Below are positions 41,834 through 52,050 of a stretch of DNA of 64,000 nucleotides, piece by piece. A model generated the notes under the pieces. It worked only from the letters and a program-made list of their open reading frames with translations, was not told where the DNA came from and searched no databases. The position numbers were made by a program, and so were the translations under genes. Position 1 is the stretch's first letter, and every line of letters starts with the position of its first letter. The stretch spans positions 744,001 through 808,000 of the forward strand of contig OZ037884.1 in NCBI GenBank assembly GCA_964035575.1. The letters run 5' to 3'. Source of the DNA: Rhynchopus sp. YZ270_cl-10 (Eukaryota > Euglenozoa > Diplonemea > Diplonemida > Diplonemidae).

Positions 41834-42880
41834 TCAAGTGCTCTGGGACGGCCGCGAGTTCCTGCTCCGCTTTAGGCCCCGCAGACGGTTGTAGAGGGTG
41901 TAAGCCTCTTCCACCTCGTCGGAGCTCATCGACGGCTTCTTCGCTTCTTTCCACAGGTAGAGGCAGGTGAGGGCGTCATCCACCGACTGCCAATCCCCTC
42001 CCGCTGCCAGCGACTGGTGCTGAAGCGTGTTCGGGTAGAACGTGTCCTTCCACGCCTCGGCGGTCGCTGGACACCCCATGTTGTTGAATCCTGGGCAGGG
42101 CGCCATACCGGCATAGAACGGCACGTTGGTCGGGAGGGCTGTAGGTGCGGGTTGAGAGCCACTCTCCGATTGCGTGTACGTGCTGGGGGCCGAAGTGGCG
42201 TCAGACATGGGGACTGCGAGTTCTGATTCGTCGATGAGGTCCATAGAGAACTCGCTGCCCTGCGATGCGGCGGGCGGCTGCTCTCTCGGGTGGACGGAAG
42301 AGGGAACTGCCTCAGAGGAAGAAGATACGGGGAGGGCTGAGTGGGTGTTTGAGAAGCCACTCTCCGTACCGGTCTGAGGTTGTGTTGCCCCGTCCGAACC
42401 AGGGTGTGTCTGCGCAGAGGCGCCGGGACGGGCAACTGCTTGTGCGACAGGGGGCACCGAGGACGCGACCGGAGTAGGGAGGGCTGAATGTGTGGTGGAG
42501 TAGCCGCTCTCTTGTCCCTGGACGTCTGATGATGCCTGTCTCATGTTGCGTTGCGTCTGTGCCCTCCGCGCCTTTGCAGTCTCCACTTGGCTGGTCACGC
42601 GAGCTTCACGCTGTACCTTCACCAAGTTAATGCTCTTGGGGTCAATCATCTCGTGCGCGCGCGCAATGATCCTCGCCGCGCATGGCTTGCTGGACACTGG
42701 CAGGGCCCGCGGGCAGGTTGAGGGGAGGGAACGACACGGCACACACACCCAAACTGAGCACTCCCGACACTCCCAATGACGTTCACGACCGAGGACCGCA
42801 GCCGAGCACAGCTCGCATTTCCCGAAATCCGCCCGTGAGTCTTCCAGGGGCAGTCCAGAAGCCCCTCGCGTGACACACAA
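41834..42880 (-). CDS. LINE Cys-rich tail in the -1 frame (C-terminal part or second ORF)
   Basis: 348 codons with no ATG before codon 78 (first ATG at 42649). It begins just where the main frame leaves the second OTU domain and carries KCELC, HWECREC and CVPC, a paired zinc-ribbon-like cluster at codons 21-50. A Ser/Pro-rich region follows with two GYSTTHSALP/GFSNTHSALP repeats, then a C-terminal helical region (EVEEAYTLYNRLRGLKRSR). The main frame over the same DNA is unremarkable, so this is the genuine coding frame. Either a one-base shift broke a single long ORF or the tail is made by -1 frameshifting; I see no slippery heptamer in the overlap. Confidence 0.55.
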   Translation of the reverse strand: MCVTRGASGLPLEDSRADFGKCELCSAAVLGRERHWECRECSVWVCVPCRSLPSTCPRALPVSSKPCAARIIARAHEMIDPKSINLVKVQREARVTSQVETAKARRAQTQRNMRQASSDVQGQESGYSTTHSALPTPVASSVPPVAQAVARPGASAQTHPGSDGATQPQTGTESGFSNTHSALPVSSSSEAVPSSVHPREQPPAASQGSEFSMDLIDESELAVPMSDATSAPSTYTQSESGSQPAPTALPTNVPFYAGMAPCPGFNNMGCPATAEAWKDTFYPNTLQHQSLAAGGDWQSVDDALTCLYLWKEAKKPSMSSDEVEEAYTLYNRLRGLKRSRNSRPSQST

Positions 42881-45800
42881 GTGAGAGGCGGCAGGCGCGG
42901 GGTCGGTTCATGCATGAGGAGGAACTGCGTCAGCTTCTCGGGGATATTGACCGGCGTGAAGTGACCTGCGGTGCGGCCATCGTGGGCTAGTGCGAGCACC
43001 TGACGGTATCCCACTTCGCCTGAGGGGGTGAAGACCGACGGTCGATGGCCACCAATGAACACCACCACCAGGGAATGCAGAGCTCGGGCCAGGCCGCTAA
43101 CCGTCACCATGTCAGCCCAAGTGTCAGGACGCGCACACCCAGCGATGCTCATCTGTCGCGCCCATACTCCGACACTTGGTTCAGCGCGAGCCGCTAAGTC
43201 CTCGTCTTGGACCACCTGTGCAATCGCCGCCTGTCTCAGGGACCCCGCACTCCTCCCGCACTGGTACGCCACGGCATCGAAGCAACAGTCGCCCACTGTG
43301 TAGCGGAAGTCCGCGGGAACGGAGCACCCGAGGGAGGACAGCTGTAGCGGCAGGGCCGGCGGGGGGTCACATGTCTCCAGCGCCTTGAATGCTGTTGCAG
43401 GGTCTTCGCAGGGAGTGGAGGGTACTTCAAGGGTGGACGGATGGGTGGATTCCTTGCCCGCTTGTCGGCTCAGCCATGCCTCCATCGCTGCCGTGGCTTC
43501 GTCGACGTCATAAAGGGGATCAGGGGCGACGGGAGCGACAGGTTCCTCTTCAACTTCACAGTCGTTCTCAGACAAGCGGTACAGATGGTCATCCACGTAC
43601 GAAGGGAAACGGTCATCGGGAGGGTCTGGCGAGACGTAGTAGCTTTTGTCGAGGGACACTGCTTTCGCTGGCACTGCTGTGCGCGTGACCGCAAGGCTGA
43701 AGCACAGGGCGCCTCTCTTCAGCAATGTGGCGCCCACCTCCCGCTGGACACACACGGCCAGACGTTCGTTCCACTTGACCGATGCCAGAACTTTATCCCC
43801 GTCCGCTCGCTCCGCAGCCATCTTGTTCAGATGGCGCCACAGCGTGTCTGCCTCCGGACCTAGCCCCCCAAGGACCTCGGCTGCAAAGGCTGTGAAGGAA
43901 ATATGAGCTTTCCTGCAGGCTTCGCCGTGCTTGCCCCGTTTCGCCGTCTGATGTGTGACCGCGGCGTGTCCCACCGCCCGGGCCGCCCCTTGGACATGCG
44001 ACTTGGCGAGGGGATTCGCTACCACGCAGTCCACCGCTCGAGGCTTGCCATCACCGACTCCGATGGAGAAGAAGATGTCTGCCGGTTTGGTCCCTCCGAG
44101 GACGATGTGCTTAGGCTCCAGGGACGGAGCGAGGCCCGCCTTCGAACCCAGCATGCCCACCAGATCGCGTAGCCGGTCATGCCTGCGAATCGTGCAACCC
44201 CCATGGCTGCAGTTGAGGGCGTGTATCCCGAACTCATCCATGGGCCGACCACATTGTTCGCATAGTGCCTTGTCCCTGTGTACCGCAAGACCCAGTCTGA
44301 GACGGACCACTGCTCGAAACTCTTCCGGGTTGATGACGTTTTCTGGGGTGGGTAATGCGGTAATCCACGCCCCCGCCAAGGGCAGCTGAAGGGAATTCAG
44401 CCGAGCACGGTCCTGGATGTCCCCTGTGTCGCGCAACTCAGACACTTGACGTGTGATGATCGGGGCAGACAGATCACGCTGTTTGAGGATTTGCTGGGGC
44501 TGTTCCTCTGGGTTCACGCGGGCATCGGCGTCCACAAGCTCATTGTACCGGGTGGCAGTGTGGCTCCACCCTCCAGCATCCCAACGGTAGTGTTTGTCCA
44601 GGTGCTTGCATAAATCGAAGGTGCCACTAGCAGCTCCCATAGCGGCAGCGGTCCAGTGGTCGTATGCACGGCGCACCCCCAAGCCCCCTATACGCACGGG
44701 GAGGGCAGCTTGCACTCGAGCCGCATCCGGCATCAATGCGTCCGGGTCCGACCCTGGCGAACTCAGAATCTGTGCCAGCACCCGGTCCACCTCCTTGTCG
44801 TACTTGTCCAGCCACTTGTGATCCCCTTGGTGACGAAGGGCCCGCATGTAGAAGACAGTTTTGCAAAATCCTTCACAGTGGCGCAAGAGAGACAGAGCCA
44901 CCTGAGCATCTCCCAGTTTACCCAGCAGGCGGAGTTTCTTCGAGAATTCAAGCATCGTGCTCTCCATGAACTCGTCGCAGTACTCGTTAGTGCCGATGGG
45001 GGCCCCCAGAAAGCTGAATCCCTCTCGGAGCACCTTCAGGTCCGCCACGGCAAATCCTGCATCCTGGAGGACGGCATCAGTGTGGTTCTTCTCACCTCCG
45101 AGGGGGATGAGTTCGCATTTGGAGGAATTCACCGATAGCCCCAACTTCAGGCTCTCCGACTTTAGTACCTCAAAGGCTTTCGCAACTGCCGCAGGCGATC
45201 CCATGAGCGTCCCGTCATCCAGGTACCAAACCGACAGATCCACCCCCGGCAGGTCGCGAACCGTTTCCGTCAAGCCCTTCACCACCAGAGAGAAGAGAAG
45301 GGGGCCTAGCGGGTCACCTTGCTGCACACCGGACTGCGATTGCACCACTACTTCACCGTACACCAGGGAGGACGGATACACGTAGCACCACTCCACAAAA
45401 CGGGACAGCTTAGGGAGGTGTGCGCGCGTCTGATTCAGCAAGGTGTTGCGGCACACAGTGTTGAACGCATTGCTGAAGTCAATCTTCAGCACTACTTTGT
45501 CCTGGCCGATGTGACGGAAAGCGAAGTCCCGGACTGTCTCTGTCGCTGCCTCGATGCCACCTTCCACCCCTACCCCCACCTGCTTACCAGGGAGCAGAAT
45601 GTCCTTCGCTTGCTTCTTCACATCAGCTGCATACGATTTCGCTGCCAGCCTACGGAGAGTTTCACCCACTGCGATCGGACGGACATCGTTGGCACCTTTG
45701 GGGAGCGCCATCAAACGGGCCCCAGCCAGGAAAGGAGTGACTTCGTCGGGGACTCTGGCTGCGCGGACTGCGTTGAGCACGTGAGTCAAGGCCGGTAGGA

Positions 45801-47343
45801 TGTTGACGTCACTCTCATTCAGCATCTGCTTGAGGTGGTCCGCACGGAGGCCGGAAGGACCTGCAGCAGTGCCTCGCGGCATGCGTTTCACCAGTGCCAG
45901 CACCTGCGCAGGGGTCAAGTCATCTGGGGTGGCGGGCTTCACCAAAGCCGGGCCTAACTCCACTTTGGATGGGGGCGGAGGGTGCTTGGCCCGCAGAGCT
46001 TGCAGTGTGGCTTCAGAGTCCGGGGCGAGTCCCGACGAAGAGAGACGGGAGAAGGCTGCGGCGGGACGACCCTTCCGAGCTTCAGCGACGCACGCCCGTT
46101 CCAGATCCTCAAATATGGGGGCCTCTTGCTCTGCTCGTCTCCCCGGCACCTGAGCCTGCGCATCCCGCCACAGTGCGGATAACTCGCCTTTCTCCCACCG
46201 CTCCAAGTCTTCGATGCGCTTCTCTCGCATGCGCTTCTTCTTCGTCTTGCCACTTCGGCGAGTGCGGAGGAGCGTTTTCCACAGCATGCCGAACCGGTTC
46301 CACGCGGACAGGTCCTTAGCGTTGGCTGCGATGTCCAAGAGTGCTATGTTCACCGCCTCCGTCACTGCACGAAGCATGTAGTCCGGGATGAACTCCATGA
46401 CACGGGAGCGGCTTACGGCGATGTCATGCGCAGACGGAAGAAGGCGATCGTCGTCTACTTCCTGCTGGGACCTCTTTCGGATGGGCGGAACAGCGGATGG
46501 TGCGGTCGCCCCCCTGCACGAGAAGCATGTCCCATCCTTGGCCTTTATGGGGAGGACGTCCCCGCACCGCACGCACTGCGTGAACTTCAGGCGGCGGAGG
46601 TCGGCTGCAGGCAGGATGTCGCCTTGCTGGGCGTGCTCCTGCAAGTGATCCCGCAGCTTGCGGTGCTTAAACTCCGCGCTCCTGTGGATCTTGGAGCCCG
46701 AGCAGTGAGGCAGGGGGCAGTAATAACCCTGCGCTGGGGGGTCGAGGGAGCAAGAGGCGGTGGAATCTGCAGTGATCGCTGCCAACGGATGCGCGGCAAT
46801 GGTGTCGGGGTTGAGCAGGGAGTAGGGAGCCCCTGCTGTGAGCAACTCGATAGCGTCGTTGTCGGCGTACACCGCGTCGAAGTGATTGCCCACCCGAGTG
46901 ATGACCCTCGTCCTCGCGACTTCTTTTGTGGACAGCCGCGTTGCCCGGATGCGCACCACAGGGTTCTCACCACACTGCACCACGAGGATGTTCTCCCGCC
47001 ACACGTTCGCCGCAAGGTGGATGGCGAAGTGGTCTCCCCAGGCGTCACCTCTGAGCCCTGCGACGTACGCATCCAACTGCTTCTGCCCACCCAACATCAC
47101 TTCACCCTGTGCACGGGTCTCAACGGCTCTGTCGGCAAACAGCTCACGAAGCTCAGTACACTCAGCAGCCGTAGGGGGCGGCCTGTTCCTGGTCTGAGCC
47201 TGGAACAGCGAGACAAAGAGGCAATTGTCCGACTCGGAGTTAGGGACGCGGACTGCGGCTCCTTGGGAAATGGAGCTCAGGAAAGCGTCAACCCTCTCTC
47301 GTTCAGCATCCACCTGGGCATCCTGTTCGTTCCCACCTCTCAT
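42646..47343 (-). CDS. LINE polyprotein: OTU-zinc finger-reverse transcriptase-RLE-OTU
   Basis: Started at the ATG at 47343 because upstream in-frame codons are low-complexity; 1,565 codons. OTU-1 (25-165): SESDNCLF with Cys41, and GNHFDAVYA with His154. Zinc fingers: CPLPHC..H..H at 209-236 and CVRC..CFSC at 257-276. Reverse transcriptase (475-760): PRGTAAGPSGLRADH, LKIDFSNAFNTV (Asp622), QQGDPLGPLLF, and YLDD with Asp709-Asp710. A knuckle CEQC..H..C at 1028-1045 precedes the restriction-like endonuclease (1085-1165: KPADI, DCVVANP, a conserved Lys). OTU-2 (1340-1475): VGDCCFDAV with candidate nucleophile Cys1353 or Cys1354, and AGHFTPV with His1461. It nicks the target and copies its own RNA (family knowledge). 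Two proteases flanking the polymerase are unusual. After about codon 1485 the meaningful frame is the -1 frame. Confidence 0.85.
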   Translation of the reverse strand: MRGGNEQDAQVDAERERVDAFLSSISQGAAVRVPNSESDNCLFVSLFQAQTRNRPPPTAAECTELRELFADRAVETRAQGEVMLGGQKQLDAYVAGLRGDAWGDHFAIHLAANVWRENILVVQCGENPVVRIRATRLSTKEVARTRVITRVGNHFDAVYADNDAIELLTAGAPYSLLNPDTIAAHPLAAITADSTASCSLDPPAQGYYCPLPHCSGSKIHRSAEFKHRKLRDHLQEHAQQGDILPAADLRRLKFTQCVRCGDVLPIKAKDGTCFSCRGATAPSAVPPIRKRSQQEVDDDRLLPSAHDIAVSRSRVMEFIPDYMLRAVTEAVNIALLDIAANAKDLSAWNRFGMLWKTLLRTRRSGKTKKKRMREKRIEDLERWEKGELSALWRDAQAQVPGRRAEQEAPIFEDLERACVAEARKGRPAAAFSRLSSSGLAPDSEATLQALRAKHPPPPSKVELGPALVKPATPDDLTPAQVLALVKRMPRGTAAGPSGLRADHLKQMLNESDVNILPALTHVLNAVRAARVPDEVTPFLAGARLMALPKGANDVRPIAVGETLRRLAAKSYAADVKKQAKDILLPGKQVGVGVEGGIEAATETVRDFAFRHIGQDKVVLKIDFSNAFNTVCRNTLLNQTRAHLPKLSRFVEWCYVYPSSLVYGEVVVQSQSGVQQGDPLGPLLFSLVVKGLTETVRDLPGVDLSVWYLDDGTLMGSPAAVAKAFEVLKSESLKLGLSVNSSKCELIPLGGEKNHTDAVLQDAGFAVADLKVLREGFSFLGAPIGTNEYCDEFMESTMLEFSKKLRLLGKLGDAQVALSLLRHCEGFCKTVFYMRALRHQGDHKWLDKYDKEVDRVLAQILSSPGSDPDALMPDAARVQAALPVRIGGLGVRRAYDHWTAAAMGAASGTFDLCKHLDKHYRWDAGGWSHTATRYNELVDADARVNPEEQPQQILKQRDLSAPIITRQVSELRDTGDIQDRARLNSLQLPLAGAWITALPTPENVINPEEFRAVVRLRLGLAVHRDKALCEQCGRPMDEFGIHALNCSHGGCTIRRHDRLRDLVGMLGSKAGLAPSLEPKHIVLGGTKPADIFFSIGVGDGKPRAVDCVVANPLAKSHVQGAARAVGHAAVTHQTAKRGKHGEACRKAHISFTAFAAEVLGGLGPEADTLWRHLNKMAAERADGDKVLASVKWNERLAVCVQREVGATLLKRGALCFSLAVTRTAVPAKAVSLDKSYYVSPDPPDDRFPSYVDDHLYRLSENDCEVEEEPVAPVAPDPLYDVDEATAAMEAWLSRQAGKESTHPSTLEVPSTPCEDPATAFKALETCDPPPALPLQLSSLGCSVPADFRYTVGDCCFDAVAYQCGRSAGSLRQAAIAQVVQDEDLAARAEPSVGVWARQMSIAGCARPDTWADMVTVSGLARALHSLVVVFIGGHRPSVFTPSGEVGYRQVLALAHDGRTAGHFTPVNIPEKLTQFLLMHEPTPRLPPLTCVSREGLLDCPWKTHGRISGNASCARLRSSVVNVIGSVGSAQFGCVCRVVPSPQPARGPCQCPASHARRGSLRARTR

Positions 47344-47787
47344 GGCACCTGGGCCCGCCCAGACGTGACGGCACCGCCCTACTCTGTCTCTGCCAACATG
47401 ACGCATGCGGAACAGCGCTCTGCTGCGGCGACGGGAGCCTGCCAGTGGAGGGTTGTCTTGCGGGCAATGCCCCCACGCGACGCAACGACGGACCCCAGAC
47501 AGGGAGCACCGACACATCAGACGGAGACCCTGACACCAGGGGTTCCGAGCAATCCATCTGCGGCGACGGCGACGGCGACGTCGGCAGGGCTCCTTCCACG
47601 AGAGGGTGTCGGCAAGGAGGGCACGGAGCAACGCCGCGACGTGGCAGACCATCAAGGCCCACACAACACCAGGCCCTACGACCCCACACCCACTGACGGA
47701 ACCAGGAACATCCCGCGCCCCCCAGCTCCCAACCTGACCAACCGACGCCTCCGCACCTCGCCTTCGCACACACACGCGCCTGAAGAT

Positions 47788-48336
47788 GTTGCTGCTGTAG
47801 CCGTTGCTGCTGCTGTTGTTGCTGTTGTTGCTGTTGCTGCTGCTGTTGTTGCCGTAGCTGCTGTTGCTGCTGCAGTTGCTGTAGCTGCTGCTGTTGTTGC
47901 TGTTGTTGCTGCTGATGCTGCTGCTGCTGTTGCTGTAGCTGCTGCTGTTGTTGCTGTTGTTGCTGTTGTTGCTGTTGTTGCTGTTGTTGCTGTTGTTGCT
48001 GTTGTTGCTGCTGTTGCTGTTGCTGTAGCTGCTGCTGTTGCTGTAGCTGCTGCTGTTGTTGCTGTTGTTGCTGCTGATGCTGCTGCTGCTGTTGCTGTAG
48101 CTGCTGCTGCTGCTGTAGCTGCTGCTGTTGTTGCTGTTGTTGCTGTTGTTGCTGCTGTTGCTGCTGTTGCTGCTGTTGCTGCTGTTGCTGTAGCTGCTGC
48201 TGCTGCTGTAGCTGCTGCTGTTGTTGCTGTTGTTGCTGCTGTTGCTGCTGCTGCTGTAGCTGCTGCTGTTGTTGCTGCTGTTGCTGCTGCTGCTGTTGCT
48301 GCTGCTGCTGTTGCTGTAGCTGCTGTTGCTGCTGCT
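47788..48336. repeat. CTG/TTG trinucleotide array upstream of the LINE ORF
   Basis: About 550 bp of mixed CTG, TTG and TAG triplets, highly biased by strand. The minus strand reads as Ser/Asn/Tyr, the plus strand as Ala/Val. It lies between the LINE 5' end and its ATG, so it is probably a structured 5' leader rather than protein. Confidence 0.8.
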
Positions 48337-48734
48337 ACACCCTACGGTGAGCGACCATGCACCACCGCCCACAACACCCGCAACCACCGCACCCGGCGCA
48401 CAGCCAACCACAGAGCCCAGCGGAGACACCCCAGCGACCACCAGAGACACTAGAGACCCTTGCCGCCTCCCCTCACGTGCACCCTGAAAAACAGAGAACA
48501 GTTCATTGGAGAATAACACGGTGGCGTTGGGTGAAAAAGCGGTGCAGAAATGTGGATTGCAATACAAAGCCCTCTCGTGACAGTGTAGCGACAAAGCACG
48601 CAGCCCGCGGTGAACAGGGGGAAAACAGGGGAGAAAAGAACGATAAAGACCCGGCCACCCTACCCACCCGACTCTCTCAGCCGACTCTCCGCATTTGTTC
48701 CCCAGCCTCCCTAAACTCCCATGTTTGCTATTAG

Positions 48735-49646
48735 TTACTTTTTTTGTTTCTTTTTTTGTTTGTGCAAAAGGGTGAATGAAGGAGGCGGGGGGGGGGGGGG
48801 AACTGAGGCCCGCCCTACCGACTCGAGCTCTGGAACCGACCACATCTTATTTTTAAAAACAAAGGGGTGGGGTGGGGGGAGGGAACCGAACCACAGACCT
48901 CCCGCCTCTCTCCGAACGCTCACCCTGTCCGGGGTATTTTGTGAATTGTTGAAAATAAAAAGTAAAGGAAATGTTTGGACATAATGAGCAGGAGAAGGTG
49001 GGACAAAGCCGCGGTATATGGTGGGAGAAAAAGGGGGGAAGCAATAAAAAGGCCCCACCCTGATCCCCGACTGAACGAGGGAGGGTTGAAAAACTTTGGA
49101 CCCGGGGAATGGGAGAGGGTGAAATGTTTGATTAGGGGCTTGGGGAGGTGGGTCCAAAGGAGGGGCAAAACAAACTGGGGAGAGAAAAAGGAGAAAAAAC
49201 GGGGCTCTTGGCCCCTTCCACCCAAAAAATCCCGCCTCCCTTCCCCCCCGCCTTCGTTTACGCGCGATCTTCGTCTGTCCTTCGGCGTCCCGACCCCGGC
49301 GGTCGGGGGGGTCCACGCGGCCTAACCTTCCCGTGGCATGCCTCGCGGCGTAGCCGGTTCCCACTGGTGCGCAACCGTGTGTGGGTGGGAGGTGGTCCAC
49401 CGTGCCGACAGCCTCGGGACCTTCTCTGCTTGTCCGACCGAGGTGTGGGGGGGGGAGCGGGGTCGAGTGTGCTACTGTTGTAGCAACCGCCGCTGACGTC
49501 GCTGACAGCGCATCCTTCGCCGTCTCATCCGTCGCCGCCGCCGCCGTCGCCGCCGTCGCGTCCTCCGCCGCCGCCGCGATTGCGACCATCAGTAGTGCCA
49601 CTACTGATGTCGCCACTCTGTAGCGCGCGCTACCGAGTGTTGCCAT
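48735..49646 (-). CDS. Possible Ala-rich leader ORF in the LINE 5' region
   Basis: From the ATG at 49646: MATLGSARYRVATSVVALLMVAIAAAA resembles a signal peptide or membrane segment, followed by Ala/Thr-rich sequence, Arg-rich sequence and then frame without character. It could be an ORF1 of the LINE or chance. No domain recognised. Confidence 0.2.
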   Translation of the reverse strand: MATLGSARYRVATSVVALLMVAIAAAAEDATAATAAAATDETAKDALSATSAAVATTVAHSTPLPPPHLGRTSREGPEAVGTVDHLPPTHGCAPVGTGYAARHATGRLGRVDPPDRRGRDAEGQTKIARKRRRGGREAGFFGWKGPRAPFFLLFLSPVCFAPPLDPPPQAPNQTFHPLPFPGSKVFQPSLVQSGIRVGPFYCFPPFSPTIYRGFVPPSPAHYVQTFPLLFIFNNSQNTPDRVSVRREAGGLWFGSLPPPHPFVFKNKMWSVPELESVGRASVPPPPPPPSFTLLHKQKKKQKK

Positions 49647-50259
49647 TTTGGTTGGGCGGGGGAGACAATGAAGTACAGAAACAATGAAGTACAGAAACAA
49701 TGAAGTACAGAAACTGTAGCTTTAGAAATCGTTGGTGGCTTTCGTCGGTGGCTTTATTTGAAAAATTGGCACAAAATTTGTTCAAAGAAAAAAAAATTGA
49801 GCAAAAATTCCTAGTAGAACCCAACTTATATGAGTGCAGCTCTGTTAGCAGCCACGTATAAAACCGATTTCCCTAACAATTTACACTAAAATACTACTAA
49901 AAACGTAAAAAGGCGATTTTTCACGTTTTTGGGCATCTCCTGAGCAACTACAGGCCCGAAACACCCCCAGAATGGGTCAGAACCACCCTGTGACCCGAAA
50001 ATTCACAAAAATTCACCCTGAAATACGAAAAAATAGTGAAAACCCGGTTCATAGTGTGTTTTGGGTGGGAATAAGCAAATGATAGTCAGAAAACCCGTAA
50101 TTTGGTGGTGATTCTCACGGGCCTCCAAAGTGCACTCAGGTGTACAAAAGTTTTCGACTCTTGCTTATTTTGACAGATTTGGCATCAAATATTTCCAAAT
50201 ATAAAAAGTTTTTTGCGAAAATGAGTAGAACTCTACCTAGTCGGTTTTCACTACGGAAA

Positions 50260-50475
50260 AAGCGCCCGAATTCGCCCGAAATCTGCATTTCGGGCGATTT
50301 CGGGCGTTTTCGGGCGACTTCGGGCGCACAAAATCGCCCGAAATCCGCCCCTAATTCGCCCGAAATCGCCCGAAATGCCCGAAATATATTTCGGGCGGTC
50401 CAAGTATGGTACTTGAAGTAGACCAAAAAAAGTAAAAAAAAGTAATCAAGTACTTTGTACATCCATGGGAATCTG

Positions 50476-50509
<34 letters not shown>

Positions 50510-50990
50510 AAATTTTTGGGTGGTGTAGGCTGGGAAGGTGGGGTAGGGGTGGGGGCGGAGCCCCCTCCCGCCCCACCCTCTAAGAAAAAAGGCGTATATC
50601 CTCCCGACCCAAACAAACCCCCCGTCAGAACTGGGAATTATTCATATGAAGAGGCAACAGGGATCTCTGGCGAACTTCGGGTTCAGTACTAGTGTTGCGA
50701 GAGTGCGGATGAGGCAGGAAGTGGGAACTGAGGTTGGTGAGGGGTACACCAGTCCTGTTCTTCAAATTTATGCTCCAAAATTGTTAGGACAAATCCAAAA
50801 ATCCCCAGGGTCCCCCCATTTTTTGGTGGGATTTTTGAACTTTGCCCAAAAATTGCGGAATTTTTTTCCCGCTCGCTGCGCTCGCGGAGGGAATGGGTTA
50901 TTTTTCGCAAAATCCAGAAAATCCGAAAAAAACCCAGAAAACCCAGAAAACCCGACTCAGCGAGAAAAAAAAAAAAGCTAACTTAACCCC
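50260..50990. repeat. Right arm of inverted repeat family flanking the LINE
   Basis: Opposite orientation to 40870-41510: CGCCCGAAATATATTTCGGG, CCAAGTATGGTACTTGAAG, ACTTTGTACATCCATGG, an A-run, CGCTCGCTGCGCTCGCGG and finally CTAACTTAACCCC. Arms are diverged and differ in length, so they predate the LINE or inserted separately. Confidence 0.6.
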
Positions 50991-51053
50991 TGGACAAAAT
51001 TGAATTTGAAAAACCAAAAAAAAAAGAAAAAAAAAAAAAAGGGAAATATTCAG

Positions 51054-51096
51054 ATTGGAACCGAAACTTTGGGGAACCCAAAGTTTCGGTTCCAAT
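51054..51096. repeat. Perfect 20-bp-stem hairpin
   Basis: ATTGGAACCGAAACTTTGGG, loop GAA, then its exact reverse complement. It could be the core of a small foldback element. Not a bacterial-type terminator in this context. Confidence 0.85.
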
Positions 51097-51876
51097 ATGA
51101 TCCAAAAAGCATCAAATCAGAGACCGAGAAAACCAACCATTTTTCCTTTTTCAGATGTGTGTGCACAAGAGGCACAGTCATCTTTTAAGATTTCTTTGCC
51201 ACCTACTTTGTGTGCTTTCATCCATGACTGGCATCGTACATGGGTCAGTTGAGGTGCCTGCATCAACAGCTATTCTTTTGCTCCATTTGTAATTGACAGC
51301 CTTTCCGAGATGTGTATGCACGTGAGTCACATTCATCTTTAGCTTTTCTTTCTTTCAGCAGGTGTGTCCTCATTGTCTCTGTATATAATTTCAGTCGCTC
51401 TCAATCTGGAGGGGAGCTACTGACACCAACGAACATTATTATTCACGTGTATCATCAAAAATAAAAAGTCTCGAAAAAATAGGCTAGCACTTGCTCTTTA
51501 TTCCATTATGACTTCTCCCCAGCCCGATTTTGGGTAATTTTTACGGTTACGGTCAAAAAATCGGCTTGTCTTTGGTGAAAACCGCAAAAAATCAGAGGGA
51601 ACTGCTCTCTCCCATGGGGGGGAGCAACCGCCCCCTTTTTTTGCTATCCCACTTTGCTATTCCTACCTGGACCTGACCACCGTGTACACTTCCCTTGTCA
51701 CTAAAAAGGCCCCCTTCCTTTCTAGGAGCTGGGACATTTATCCCTTTTGAAGTTTTTCTTTTTATATTTTGCATTGATGCATTTGGTGCTCGTGCACCCT
51801 GTTGTACCTTCTATTCAGTAGAATAGATAGTATATGAAGTAATATTTTGCATTTTGTAAACTATGCTAGCCCTTTC

Positions 51877-52050
51877 CACGGTCCACATCAGCCTCTGCGG
51901 CTGATGTGAAAGTGGGTGTGAAAATGGGTTGGTGTGACCACATCAGCCGGCTGGTGTGGCACACCAGCCGGCTGCTGTGCCACATCAGCCCACACCCACT
52001 TTTCCACACCCACTTTTCCACATCAGCCTCAGAGGCTGATGTGGACCGTG
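51877..52050. mobile_element. 174-bp foldback MITE (CACGGTCCACATCAGCCTC)
   Basis: Ends CACGGTCCACATCAGCCTC and GAGGCTGATGTGGACCGTG are exact inverted repeats; ACATCAGCC recurs six times across the element in both orientations. Non-coding. Confidence 0.85.

Larger units (their letters stand above)
41569..49716 (-). mobile_element. RLE-type LINE (non-LTR retrotransposon), nearly full length
   Basis: GC-rich block that contrasts with AT-rich flanks. The 3' end on the minus strand is a 40-base poly(A), seen as T at 41569-41608. The 5' limit is approximate, near three 16-bp repeats of AATGAAGTACAGAAAC (49670-49715). It encodes OTU, zinc fingers, reverse transcriptase, CCHC and restriction-like endonuclease, a second OTU, and a Cys-rich tail in another frame. 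The domain set belongs to the single-frame RLE group (R2, NeSL and Utopia side). No clear target-site duplication was found. The reverse transcriptase reading frame is open throughout, so it is young. Confidence 0.8.

Noticed and set aside
46426-48453. 675-codon + strand frame rich in Ala/Val
   Set aside because: Antisense shadow of the LINE; its length comes from the CTG/TTG triplet array, and it has no domain.
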